Shown here: positions 19,897-28,238 of the stretch, one piece after another
Position numbering within the stretch: the stretch's first letter is position 1
Layout: the number at the start of each line of letters is the position of its first letter
NCBI GenBank assembly: GCA_018644665.1
Contig: JABGQA010000054.1
Span: 1-55,726, forward strand
Length of the DNA stretch: 55,726 nt
Source: Candidatus Poribacteria bacterium
GTDB lineage: Bacteria; Poribacteria; WGA-4E; GCA-2687025
Direction of reading: 5' to 3'
Position numbers and translations under genes: made by a program
The notes under the pieces: generated by a model
Databases searched by the model: none
What the model was told of the DNA's origin: nothing
The model's input: only the letters and a program-made list of their open reading frames with translations

Positions 19897-20676
19897 ATGT
19901 ATAACGCGGTCTTCTCCCCCGGGAGAGTGTTCGCAGTGGTTGGGTGCGTGGTCACCTGCGTCCTGGCGTCCGCGGCGATAGCCGCCGACCCGGACCTATC
20001 GGCCTACTACAGCTTCAACGAGGGCAGCGGCGAGATCGCCGTCGACGGCTCCGACTACGGCAACGACGGACTGATCGTCGGCGACCCGAGTTGGGAAGCG
20101 GGCGTGGTCGGGCAGGCGATCGTGTTGCAGGCGCAGACGTTCGTCGACCTGAACGGCCCGGAGTTCCTCAACATCCCCAAGACCGGGATAACCATCGCGG
20201 CGTGGCTGAATCACAACGGCACCGGCGACATGAGCCTGTTCGACGCCATTGGTGACGCGCACGGGAATGGGCTGTACCACGTCGAGGTGCGCGCGGGCGG
20301 CGTCCGCTGGTTTCACCGAGACGACGGTGAAGTCCAGATATTCAACATCAACCCCGGCCCAGTCCTACCGGCGCAGGAGTGGGTGCACTTCACGGGGACG
20401 TACGAGGCCGGCGGAGACGCGGTCACCTACGTCGACGGCGAGGAGACGCACCGCGCCGCCGGGAGCGGCGGCGAACTCTCGGACAACTGGAACCTCCAGG
20501 CCGAGATCGGCCAGCACAAAGCCGGCCGGTGGTATGACGGCATGATCGACGAGTTCTACATGTTCAGCCGCGCGCTGACAGAAGCCGAAGTGCAAGGCGT
20601 CATGAACGACGACTTTCTGCCCGTAGAACCGGCTGGCAAGGCGCCGCTGACATGGGCGCGCCTCAAGCGGCAGTAG
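19897..20676 (+). CDS. secreted LamG-domain protein (paralog 2)
   Basis: A 259-residue protein with a signal peptide (MYNAVFSPGRVFAVVGCVVTCVLASAAIAA) and one LamG domain (LSAYYSFNEGSGEIAVDGSDYGN, ITIAAWLNHNGTGDM, WVHFTGTYEAGGDAVTYVDGE, MIDEFYMFSRALTEAEVQGV). The ATG at 19897 has GAAGGGA about 9 bases upstream; a longer frame upstream lacks protein character. The C-terminus VEPAGKAPLTWARLKRQ has the tail shared by the window's LamG proteins. It follows the nucleotidyltransferase gene by about 230 bases and ends in a strong hairpin shared with the convergent GH10 gene. Confidence 0.9.
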   Translation: MYNAVFSPGRVFAVVGCVVTCVLASAAIAADPDLSAYYSFNEGSGEIAVDGSDYGNDGLIVGDPSWEAGVVGQAIVLQAQTFVDLNGPEFLNIPKTGITIAAWLNHNGTGDMSLFDAIGDAHGNGLYHVEVRAGGVRWFHRDDGEVQIFNINPGPVLPAQEWVHFTGTYEAGGDAVTYVDGEETHRAAGSGGELSDNWNLQAEIGQHKAGRWYDGMIDEFYMFSRALTEAEVQGVMNDDFLPVEPAGKAPLTWARLKRQ

Positions 20677-20695
20677 GCGCGGTCGGCAGCAGTCG

Positions 20696-20730
20696 GAAGG
20701 GCCTCGGCGCACGGCGCGTCGAGGCCCTTC
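20696..20730. terminator. bidirectional hairpin terminator between convergent LamG and GH10 genes
   Basis: A perfect 11-bp stem, GAAGGGCCTCG (20696-20706) and CGAGGCCCTTC (20720-20730), around a 13-base loop. It lies 20 bases from each of the two convergent stop codons, so it can serve both strands. Confidence 0.8.
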
Positions 20731-20749
20731 GCGCGTCCGGCGCCTGCGT

Positions 20750-21970
20750 CTACCCGCGTACCTCGAACGTCGCGTCGTCACCCCTGCGGAACGACACGGT
20801 GCCACGAGCGCGCGATCCGTTCGTGCCGGTCACGGTGACGTCGTAGTCGCCGTAGAAACCCCGCGCCGCCGCGACGCCGTCCGCGTCGCTCTGGGCCTCC
20901 GTGGTAGTGTGCCACTCCTCAGTGATGAGCCGCGCCAGACGGTCGTACGCAGGCTTTGGCGACATGTCCTTACGCAGTAGCCCGGACGGCGCGCGCTGCC
21001 ACGCGTTCAGGTCGGAGAAGTCCCACCAGGTGAGCGCCTCGACGGCGGGATGGCTGAACAGCGCGCGGTAGAAGGCCTCGGCGTCCTCGGCTTGCTGAGC
21101 TTCCCCCTCGGGCGTCGTCTCCTGCCACTCCTCCCACTTGCCCGGGCCACTGACGAATGTCGTCTCCGTGAAGTGCAACGGCACGCCGAAGCGGCTGTGC
21201 CGCTCGCACGTGTCCCACACCCGGTCGAGCGGCGTCGCCCCACTGTGCTGATGCGTCTGAAGGCCGATCACGTCGTAGAGCGGCTTGCCATCGCCGTCGA
21301 CAAGCTCCTCTATGAGTTGCTCGTAGTCCTCCCCGAGGCGGTAGTCGTTGATGAGCAACGTGGCGGCCGGGTTCGCGCGCCGGGCGATGCCGAAGCAGTG
21401 CTTCGTGAACTCGACACGGCCGTACTCTTCCCACGCGTCGGCCAGCAGGTTATCGAAGTTGTCGCCTCGGAACGGGTCGGTCGCCTCGTTGACGACGTCC
21501 CACATGTCGATCCCGCCGACGAAGCGTGAGACGCAGTCCTCGACGCGTTCGTCGGACAGGCGCCGGAGTTCCGCGAGGTCGGTCGGGTACCACGGCGACG
21601 CGCTGTGGTTCCACACGAGCGGGTGGCCCTTGCACTCGATGCCGACCGACTCTGTCCACTCCAGCACCTTGTCGACATGGGCGTGCCGCGGTTTGCCGCG
21701 CTCCGGTTCGTACGACGACCAGTAGAACCCAAGCGTCGCGAAGTTGTGCACCGCCCGGAACCGTTCGCGGTAGAGCGCCTGCGCGTCCGACTCCTCCTCG
21801 CTCCACCCGAATAGGTTGCACCCGAAGCGGAACGCGTGCGACGTCTGCTCCAGACGAACCGTCGCGTTCGGTATCGGCTTGCCGTCCGCGGTAAGGGCGA
21901 CGATCCGCAGATCGCCCTTCCTGTGTTCCTCGACGCGTGCCTTCATCGCGCCAGCGCTCATGTCGCTCAT
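20750..21970 (-). CDS. glycoside hydrolase family 10 (endo-xylanase-like)
   Basis: A 406-residue protein. Residues 20-45 form a short beta domain (VALTADGKPIPNATVRLEQ), then the GH10 barrel: FRFGCNLFGW, ECKGHPLVWNHSASPWYP, MWDVVNEATDP with the acid/base Glu at 162, LLINDY and LHFTETTF with the nucleophile Glu at 269. A C-terminal beta domain of about 50 residues follows. No signal peptide is present at this start. The ATG at 21970 overlaps the stop of the upstream gene as ATGA, so the two are probably translationally coupled. The likely substrate is xylan or a related beta-1,4 glycan. Confidence 0.92.
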   Translation of the reverse strand: MSDMSAGAMKARVEEHRKGDLRIVALTADGKPIPNATVRLEQTSHAFRFGCNLFGWSEEESDAQALYRERFRAVHNFATLGFYWSSYEPERGKPRHAHVDKVLEWTESVGIECKGHPLVWNHSASPWYPTDLAELRRLSDERVEDCVSRFVGGIDMWDVVNEATDPFRGDNFDNLLADAWEEYGRVEFTKHCFGIARRANPAATLLINDYRLGEDYEQLIEELVDGDGKPLYDVIGLQTHQHSGATPLDRVWDTCERHSRFGVPLHFTETTFVSGPGKWEEWQETTPEGEAQQAEDAEAFYRALFSHPAVEALTWWDFSDLNAWQRAPSGLLRKDMSPKPAYDRLARLITEEWHTTTEAQSDADGVAAARGFYGDYDVTVTGTNGSRARGTVSFRRGDDATFEVRG

Positions 21971-22890
21971 GGACTGTCTCTCTCTGAGGTCGGGTCTTCG
22001 ATCGGGCCGATGTAGCCGGTCGAAAGGGCGACATCGTCGTACCAGACGGTGTTCACGCGTTCGCTGCTGTGGACGTACACGTCCAGGGCTACGCGCTTGA
22101 GGCGTACATCCGGTGCCGTGCGCCAGCGGAACCCCGTCAGGTGGATGTACAGGGCGCCGTCGATCCACGCGGCCATCTCGCCGTCGGCCTGGCCAGGCGT
22201 GTTGGCGCGGATCATGTGCTCGAGGCAGTACCACCGCCCCCGTTCGAGCACGATCCGGCGCTCCTTGGGCGGCATGAGGTTGTTCCCGTAGTACGGCCCA
22301 CTCCGGTCGGGCTTCATGTCCATCCAGTAGGTGTAGAGCATCATCGCGCCGGGCGGGTCGTTGCGTCCCCAGTCGCGCCACGGCTCCAGCCGCGCGCCGA
22401 ACCTGTCGTCGCCGTCGGGCTTGAGTCCGGCCTTCCCCATCTCCGCCCACCGATCGTCCCCGGCCACGGCGTACAGAGATCCGCCGACGTGGTTCAGATT
22501 GCCCTGGTCGTAGTCCTCGGCGAACCGAATGTACCGACGGAAGTAGACGACGTCGTGCCCCGGATGGAACCAGTAGTGCGCGCCGGCGCCCGACGACTCC
22601 CCGTCCTTGTCCGCGGTCGCCAGTCGCAGCGAGCCGCGACCTGAACGCGCCTCGCCGTTGTCCAGCACTACCTCGGTGCGCTCCGGCCGACTGCCCGACG
22701 CGTCGAAGTTGTACCAGGCGTCGAGCGCGTCGGCGTCCTCGAAGCCTTCCGTGTGGAACACCTCGCCGGGCCGCTCCAGGCGCGCCACCGCGGCCGCGTC
22801 CCCGAGGGTAGTCACGGTGACGTCCTCCGGGTACGGCGCCGGCGTCTGCGCCGCGATCGCTGAGGCCAACGAGACGAAAATCAGCATCAT
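21967..22890 (-). CDS. secreted jelly-roll protein (polysaccharide-lyase-like)
   Basis: A 307-residue protein with a short signal peptide (MMLIFVSLASAIAAQ). The rest has the concanavalin-like pattern of PL14/Cip1-type polysaccharide-binding or lyase domains: FHTEGFEDADALDAWYNFD, then RRYIRFAEDYDQGNLNHVGG, CLEHMIRANTPGQADGEMAAWIDG and VNTVWYDDVALSTGYIG. The ATG pair at 22890/22887 is preceded by GGGGA. A longer upstream frame is disregarded because the signal peptide starts here. Its TGA overlaps the GH10 start by 4 bases, so the two proteins probably work on the same glycan. Confidence 0.75.
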   Translation of the reverse strand: MMLIFVSLASAIAAQTPAPYPEDVTVTTLGDAAAVARLERPGEVFHTEGFEDADALDAWYNFDASGSRPERTEVVLDNGEARSGRGSLRLATADKDGESSGAGAHYWFHPGHDVVYFRRYIRFAEDYDQGNLNHVGGSLYAVAGDDRWAEMGKAGLKPDGDDRFGARLEPWRDWGRNDPPGAMMLYTYWMDMKPDRSGPYYGNNLMPPKERRIVLERGRWYCLEHMIRANTPGQADGEMAAWIDGALYIHLTGFRWRTAPDVRLKRVALDVYVHSSERVNTVWYDDVALSTGYIGPIEDPTSERDSP

Positions 22891-23048
22891 CGTCAAATCC
22901 CCGTTCGCGAGTTGGGTCTGCGGAAGGTCTAGCACGGCGGGGCCTGGCGCGCCAGGCCGGGCCAGCCTCCCACACCCAGCGGGCGGAGTTTCGCTGGCGG
23001 CCATATGTCGCCTTGCCCTACAATGCCGTACTGGTCGGAGGAAAGGCC

Positions 23049-24215
23049 ATGGGACGCACACGCGTCCGAACGCCGCTTACCGTGTCGATCTGCTTGCACG
23101 TCCTGGCCCTGTCGATACTGGGCCTCTACGTGCTGGTCGAGAAAGAGATCATCACGAATCCCTTCGCGGCCCAATTCGTGCCGCCGCCCCCTCCGCCAAA
23201 ACCAAGCGTGCGCAAGCCGACCGCGCGGCCCCGACCGGTCCCGAAGCCGTCCGCGATCGAGGAAGCTCTCACACCGATGGCAGTCGCCGGCGGCGCGACG
23301 CGACGCCTCGTCACGGGCCGCATCAAGACGGCGAACGTGACCGCATCCTCGGTAGCGTCTATCGCCGACAAAGCCGTGGGCACGAGGGCGCCGGCCCTTG
23401 CGGGCGTCCGCGCGACGCCTCTGCAAGCGGAGGTCGACGTCCCCAGAGTTACCACGGCCGCGCAGTTGCCCGTCACCGATGCGGCGGACGCCTTGGCGTA
23501 CAGAGCGCCCTTGGGTGGTGGTGGCGCCGGGGGTGCGGGAGGAGGCGCTGGTGGGCTCGGTCGGCAGGTCATGGGCGGGCAGGGCGGAGCCGCGTTCTCT
23601 GCGGCCGTCGCGGGCATGGAGCCGTCCGGCATTTCCCTACTGGATCACGTGGGTGTCGCGCTCGATGGGATGGGCGACATGCCCTACGCCGTGACCATCG
23701 GCACGCCGGACGTGCTGCCGCTGGTAAAGGGCGAGCCCGGCGGCCGCGTCGTGGGCCGAGGGCGCGACATCAAGGGGGTGCTGCGCTTCGTCCGGCTGCG
23801 CCACAACCTGGCCGACTGGTGGATGAACGGCTCCGCGTTGCGCGGCCTGACGAAGTGGCTCAACGCCAAGACGGGCATCAGAGCGGACATGCACAGCGCG
23901 GGCGGCGCGATGGAGATTAGCGACACGGGCTGGCTCAAGTCCCCCATCGTGTGGATGACGGGCCACGATCCCGCGGTCGTCACGTTGCGCGGCAGTTGGA
24001 TGAACGTCGAGAACACGGGCATCGGCAAGCGCCTGAGCCGGGCGCGAACCGCAGTGCCGTCCCACGCGCGTTGCATGGGTCTGCCCTCCGCGCTAGGCTG
24101 TCGATCGCGCTGCCCACGCCGTGATCGGACAGCGCGATGCAGCTCGCGATTCGCGGCCACAACGGAGGTTAGTCCATGGGCAAGCGCGCCTTCTGTACAT
24201 TTGTCACACTCCTAG
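23049..24215 (+). pseudogene. TonB-like / DUF4159 protein, apparently truncated at its C-terminus
   Basis: The nominal 388-residue product starts at the ATG at 23049, which has an excellent GGAGG. It has one N-terminal membrane helix (VSICLHVLALSILGLYVLV), a PPPPPPKP stretch, a long disordered part and a Gly-rich run. DUF4159-type sequence then follows: RGEPGGRVVGRGRDIKGVLR, HNLADWWMNGSALRGLTKWL and SPIVWMTGHDPAVV at about residues 305-318. In this family the domain normally runs on through an LRRYL...GGxL segment for well over 100 residues. Here similarity stops near 24036 and the last 60 residues (RARTAVPSHARCMG onward) look out-of-frame and run into the next gene by 40 bases. A 3' deletion or frameshift is likely. 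Confidence 0.7.
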
Positions 24216-24955
24216 TCGGAGCAACGCTCGTCGCGCCGCTCGCGTCGCGCGCCGATATCGTCGGGGCTTGGCTGTTCGACGAAGGGGCCGGAGCCGCTGC
24301 CGCTGATACCACCGGACAAGGGTCGGCCGGCGAACTCATCGGCGGTCTGGACTGGACCGACGGCAGGTACGGCTCAGGCATCGCGTTCGACGGCGCCAGC
24401 GGTCACGTAGAGATCGCAGACCCCGGCCAGGTTCTCATCCCGCCGACGATGACTGCGATGGCATGGGTGAACCTGGCCGACGTGTCGGGCAATCACTCGA
24501 TCCTCGAGCAGTATGACTGGGCGGACGGCCTTGGCGCCTACGCCTTCCGCACCAACGGCACGGCCCTACAGTGCTACGGCATCTGGGGAGTCGACGCCCC
24601 CGTTGCCGAGGGAGGTTCACTCGAAGCCGGCGTGTGGACACACTGCGCGTTCTCGTACGACGGAGCCACCCTCCGCGTCTACCAGGACGGCGCGCAGGTT
24701 GGGGAGATGACCACGGCCAACGGCGATTTCCTCCCGAGCGCCAAGTCGCTGTCCGTCGGCGTTCGTGGCGACACGAAGGATGTCCACTGGATGGCCGGTG
24801 CCATGGATGAAGTCGCCATCTTCGACACGGCCCTGCGAGCCGACGAGATCAACGCCATCGCTGGCTCGGATGTCGGGCTGGGAGCGAACGTGGCAGTAGA
24901 GGCCGCGGGCAAGACGGCCGTCCGGTGGGCCGCGCTGAAAACCCAGATGCAGTAG
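24176..24955 (+). CDS. secreted LamG-domain protein (paralog 3)
   Basis: A 259-residue protein with a signal peptide (MGKRAFCTFVTLLVGATLVAPLASRA) and a LamG domain: IVGAWLFDEGAGAAAADTTG, MTAMAWVNLADVSGNHSI, VWTHCAFSYDGATLRVYQDG and AMDEVAIFDTALRADEI. GGAGG lies at good distance from the ATG. The C-terminus VEAAGKTAVRWAALKTQMQ carries the shared tail. The gene begins inside the degenerate 3' end of the DUF4159 gene and is followed 90 bases later by a Gfo/Idh gene. Confidence 0.9.
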   Translation: MGKRAFCTFVTLLVGATLVAPLASRADIVGAWLFDEGAGAAAADTTGQGSAGELIGGLDWTDGRYGSGIAFDGASGHVEIADPGQVLIPPTMTAMAWVNLADVSGNHSILEQYDWADGLGAYAFRTNGTALQCYGIWGVDAPVAEGGSLEAGVWTHCAFSYDGATLRVYQDGAQVGEMTTANGDFLPSAKSLSVGVRGDTKDVHWMAGAMDEVAIFDTALRADEINAIAGSDVGLGANVAVEAAGKTAVRWAALKTQMQ

Positions 24956-25044
24956 GACGCTACGCGCACGGCGGCGTCGCCGGCATACGTGGAGGTACGC
25001 CGCCGCACATACGCACGACACGGACAGAAGCGGGAGGCGCAAGC

Positions 25045-26100
25045 ATGGCGACGAGATACCGCGCGGGCCTGATAGGCTGCGGGCGCATGGGCGCCACCAT
25101 CGACGATGAGGTGCAGTCGCACCCGAACAGCTACCTGTGGCTACCCTATTCGCACGCCGCGGGATACGCCGCGCACGACCAGATCGACTTCGTCGCCGTC
25201 TCAGACGCGGTCGAGGAGAAGGCGAACGAGATTCGGGACCGCTACGACGTAGCGAAGGCGTACACGGACTACCGCGACATGATCCTCGCGGAGAAGCTGG
25301 ACATCGTCAGCGTCGCGACGCGTCCCGCGACGCACCGCGACATGGTCGTCTTCGCCGCCGAGAACGGCGTGAAGGGCATCTACTGCGAGAAGTCGCTCTG
25401 CGGTTCGATGGACGAGGCGGACGACATGCTCGCCGCCTGCGAGGCGAACGGCGTCAAGTTCAACTACGGCACGCAACGCCGCTACACCCCGCTCTACAAC
25501 AAGATGCGCGAACTCATCGACGCGGGCGACTTGGGCGGATTGCAGGTGGTGATCGCGCACTGCGGAGTCAGCGCCGCGCAGTGGGGACACACGCATACGA
25601 CCGACATGCTCCTCTATCTCGCCGGCGATCCTGAGGTCGAATACGTGCAGGGCAGCGCGATTCTGAGCGACGAGGACCGGCAGTCGCTGCACATCGACTC
25701 AGACCCCGGCATCCCGACGGGCTACATCAAGTTCGCCAACGGCGTCCACGGACACATGCTGGCGAGCGGCGGTCATGAGTACGAGGTCAGCGGGTCGAAG
25801 GGCAAGCTCCGCTCCCATAACAACGGCGTCACCTGCCTGTGGCGGCAGACCCAGGGATCACACGGCCAGCTTGAGGACGTGCCGTTCCCCGAGCCACCGC
25901 ACAGCAGCGGCACTCTTGGCGCCATCACGGACATCATCGAGGCGATCGAGCAGGACCGGGAGACGCTAGGGAACATCCGCGTCGCGTGCCGTAGCCAGGA
26001 GATGATTCTCGGCCTCATCGAGTCGGAGCGTCAGGGCGGCGCCCGCGTGCCGCTCCCGATGGCGAACCGGTCGCTGTACGTGGGCAAGAGCGACTGGTAG
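25045..26100 (+). CDS. Gfo/Idh/MocA-family oxidoreductase (2)
   Basis: A 351-residue protein with the Rossmann motif AGLIGCGRMGATID near the start and YCEKSLCGSMDEADDMLAAC in the position of the family's EKP motif, with EKS replacing EKP. A typical C-terminal beta-sheet substrate domain follows, with VSAAQWGHTHTTDMLLYLAG containing the His/Asp region. The ATG at 25045 has GGGAGG upstream; an in-frame start at 24925 lies inside the LamG gene and is rejected. The stop lies 3 bases from the convergent GNAT gene's stop. Confidence 0.9.
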   Translation: MATRYRAGLIGCGRMGATIDDEVQSHPNSYLWLPYSHAAGYAAHDQIDFVAVSDAVEEKANEIRDRYDVAKAYTDYRDMILAEKLDIVSVATRPATHRDMVVFAAENGVKGIYCEKSLCGSMDEADDMLAACEANGVKFNYGTQRRYTPLYNKMRELIDAGDLGGLQVVIAHCGVSAAQWGHTHTTDMLLYLAGDPEVEYVQGSAILSDEDRQSLHIDSDPGIPTGYIKFANGVHGHMLASGGHEYEVSGSKGKLRSHNNGVTCLWRQTQGSHGQLEDVPFPEPPHSSGTLGAITDIIEAIEQDRETLGNIRVACRSQEMILGLIESERQGGARVPLPMANRSLYVGKSDW

Positions 26101-26103
26101 ACG

Positions 26104-27021
26104 CTACAGCCGCTTCCCAAACACGATGTACTGACGAAACACGCGCCACCCATTCGGGATGTAGAAGGGGGTGTTCGTCCACCCGGCCCAGATGCGGTCG
26201 CGGCCGCGGCGCACCCCCTCTTCCATGCACGCGACGATGAGCCACGAGCCGATGCCGTTTCCGCGCGCGACGGGCGCCACGCCGATGGGCCCAAGAGACA
26301 TGGCGTCGCCTTCCGGGCCGTAGTCCGTCCAGCCGACTATCTCGTCGCCACGCAACGCCACGAAGGCGTGCCGGTCGTACTCGTAGTCTTGCTCCCACCC
26401 CGGTGGGAACCATTGGTCGATCGCCAACGCGCGGACGAACTCGCGCATGGCGGGCAGCATCGCCGCCGCATGCGGCTCAATGCGCGCTCCGTACGCTTCG
26501 GCGCGGCGGATAGCGTCCTGCTGGTACGCGTTCGGCAGCGGCGCCTTGAGGTCACCCTCCATGTCGTCAAGTGTGCTCTCCTCATCGAAGCGCTCTCGCA
26601 GGAACGCCGCCAAGGGCTCGTATCGCGAGTCGATACCCGGTGTGATGTACCTGCCGGTGTACTCGCCCGTCAGAATGTGCGTCTTGCCCCGGTCGCGCAG
26701 GAACGCCAACGCGGCGTCGAGCAGGGCGGACAGCGTCGACTCAGAGTCCCCGAACATGTCGCGCACGTACCCGCGGTCGGCCTCGTCGGGCCGTCCCTTG
26801 CCGTCACGGCCCGCGGCGCTGTCGCGGCAGATGGCTGACACGAAGCCGACGACTGCCCCTCCTGTGACGGCCACCAGATGCCCGTCGCGCTCGTAGTTCG
26901 GATCGCCCATGATGTCGGCGCGGAAGCGGGCCTCGTCGACGTAATCGTGCACAAGGGACGCGTCCCACGCGGCTACTACGCGCGGGACATCCTCCTCCGT
27001 CAGTGGACGAAGCTCAGTCAT
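26104..27021 (-). CDS. tandem GNAT acetyltransferase
   Basis: A 305-residue protein with two GNAT-fold halves. The first (MTELRPLTEEDVPRVVAAWD, HLVAVTGGAVVGFVSAIC) is degenerate at its acyl-CoA loop. The second has the usual cofactor motif, LGPIGVAPVARGNGIGSWLI, with the R/Q-x-x-G-x-G/A signature as ARGNGIG. The start at 27021 has GGAGGG upstream; a longer frame to 27096 lacks one. The acetyl acceptor cannot be inferred. No co-transcribed neighbour is seen. Confidence 0.88.
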   Translation of the reverse strand: MTELRPLTEEDVPRVVAAWDASLVHDYVDEARFRADIMGDPNYERDGHLVAVTGGAVVGFVSAICRDSAAGRDGKGRPDEADRGYVRDMFGDSESTLSALLDAALAFLRDRGKTHILTGEYTGRYITPGIDSRYEPLAAFLRERFDEESTLDDMEGDLKAPLPNAYQQDAIRRAEAYGARIEPHAAAMLPAMREFVRALAIDQWFPPGWEQDYEYDRHAFVALRGDEIVGWTDYGPEGDAMSLGPIGVAPVARGNGIGSWLIVACMEEGVRRGRDRIWAGWTNTPFYIPNGWRVFRQYIVFGKRL

Positions 27022-27496
27022 CGCCAGCCCTCCGTCGCGCGCTGTCTCGCCGGCTCTCTTCACCGGCATGTCTGGATCGCAACCGGCGACGCGCACCAGG
27101 GGTAATGCCTGGGAGCGTGAGAGGCAAGTCCGTGGCGGCGCCTTGCCCTCGCAGGCTGGCCGGCGCCCAACACGCCAACAACCGTGGCGCGCCGGGGTAC
27201 GGCCCGCCCTTGCCGCTGCTGCCGGAGTCTTATAGACCCTATACAGGGTCGTCTATACCCATTCCACATATCCACGCCAGCGCAAGCCCCATATAGCGCG
27301 GCTTCCACTCGCGCCTCACGCACGCGATACCGCCTGTAGGGTCATATACACCCATGCGCCCATCCGCCCGAGGTGCTCCCCGGACGCCGCGGGCTGCACG
27401 ACCACTGGTTTCTCGCCCGCCACCGTCCGTTTGGCACGGAGCTTGTGATACAGACGACGACCAGCGGACGCCGAAAACACCGGAGGCGACAGTGCC
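27022..27496. promoter_or_regulatory. intergenic region with nested palindrome and repeated operator-like word
   Basis: No gene is supported here. At 27231-27257 a nested inverted repeat, TATAGAC-CCT...AGGGTC-GTCTATA, stands out as AT-rich. The 16-base word AGGGTCGTCTATACCC (27245-27260) recurs as AGGGTCATATACACCC (27338-27353) with 13 of 16 bases identical. The pair lies 140-260 bases before the membrane-protein/ACP/radical-SAM cassette and could be an operator pair for it. Confidence 0.4.
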
Positions 27497-27916
27497 GTGA
27501 ACAACGTCGGACACATCAACATCGCGTTCGGATGGGCGTGGATGTGCCTCGGGTTCATCACCGGCATGGTGATGGGGACGCGCGTCGAGCAGTTCGGCAT
27601 GAACACGCTGGACCGCGGCCCCGACTGGCTAGGCGGCTACGAGTCCGTGCCGAGACGCCTGCTGCGCCTGGCTCACGTCGCGTTCATCATGCTGCCGCTG
27701 CTGAACATCGTGTTCGGTCAGCACATAGACGCGGCCCTGGTGGCCTACGAGTGGAAACGCGTCGCCTCCGTGTCGATGATCGTCGGCGCCGTCGGCATTC
27801 CACTGCTGTGCCTGACGGCGGTCTTCTACAGACCCGCGAAGATACTCCTCGGCGTTCCCGCCAGCGCCGTGCTGCTCGCCAATGCCATCATCGCCTACGG
27901 CCACGTGACCCGCTAG
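27497..27916 (+). CDS. four-helix membrane protein at the head of the ACP/radical-SAM cassette
   Basis: A 139-residue protein with four predicted membrane helices at about residues 5-25 (INIAFGWAWMCLGFITGMVM), 58-77, 88-108 and 112-132. An extramembrane loop between helices 1 and 2 contains RVEQFGMNTLDRGPDWLGGY. The start is GTG with GGAGG about 10 bases upstream. It lies 34 bases before the acyl carrier protein gene on the same strand, which suggests a shared transcript. I do not recognise a family; a membrane role tied to an acyl substrate is an inference from the context. Confidence 0.8.
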   Translation: MNNVGHINIAFGWAWMCLGFITGMVMGTRVEQFGMNTLDRGPDWLGGYESVPRRLLRLAHVAFIMLPLLNIVFGQHIDAALVAYEWKRVASVSMIVGAVGIPLLCLTAVFYRPAKILLGVPASAVLLANAIIAYGHVTR

Positions 27917-27950
27917 GCCATCGGCAAGACGATCCGGGAGGAACGACGCC

Positions 27951-28238
27951 ATGCAACGTGCAGACATCACGCGCGAGGTACTGACCGTCCTCGCGGACTT
28001 CGTCGACGACGCCCAGGACATCGCTGCCAGCGAAGACCTCGGCATCGACTCGTTCTCGCGGCTGTGCGTCCTGGCTGAACTCGAAGACGGCTTCGACGTC
28101 GTCCTCCCCGAGGACGCGATACAGGACGTGAACACGATCGAGCAACTGGTAGACGTCTTCTCCGCGGCGTTGGCGCAGGCTGCCGCGCTGCTTGCGGCCG
28201 CGCCGGAGCAGGCGGCCCCGGCCATGGGAGGCGCATAA
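27951..28238 (+). CDS. acyl carrier protein
   Basis: A 95-residue acyl/peptidyl carrier protein. The phosphopantetheine site is DLGIDSFSRL, with the modified Ser at residue 34. The flanking helices fit (ITREVLTVLADFVDD and LAELEDGFDVVLPED), and DVNTIEQLVDVFSAAL corresponds to helix IV. An unusual Ala-rich tail of about 20 residues (AALLAAAPEQAAPAMGGA) follows the fold. GGGAGGA precedes the ATG. Its TAA shares one base with the radical SAM start (TAATG). It presumably carries an acyl chain for that enzyme. A stand-alone pathway ACP is more likely than the housekeeping AcpP because of the context and tail. Confidence 0.9.
   Translation: MQRADITREVLTVLADFVDDAQDIAASEDLGIDSFSRLCVLAELEDGFDVVLPEDAIQDVNTIEQLVDVFSAALAQAAALLAAAPEQAAPAMGGA

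Noticed and set aside
20750..22975. A single 741-residue open frame covering the GH10 gene and much of the upstream gene
   Set aside because: Only the part from 21970 downward is GH10-like. The rest is an antisense or shifted reading of the jelly-roll gene, with Arg/Gly-rich composition.
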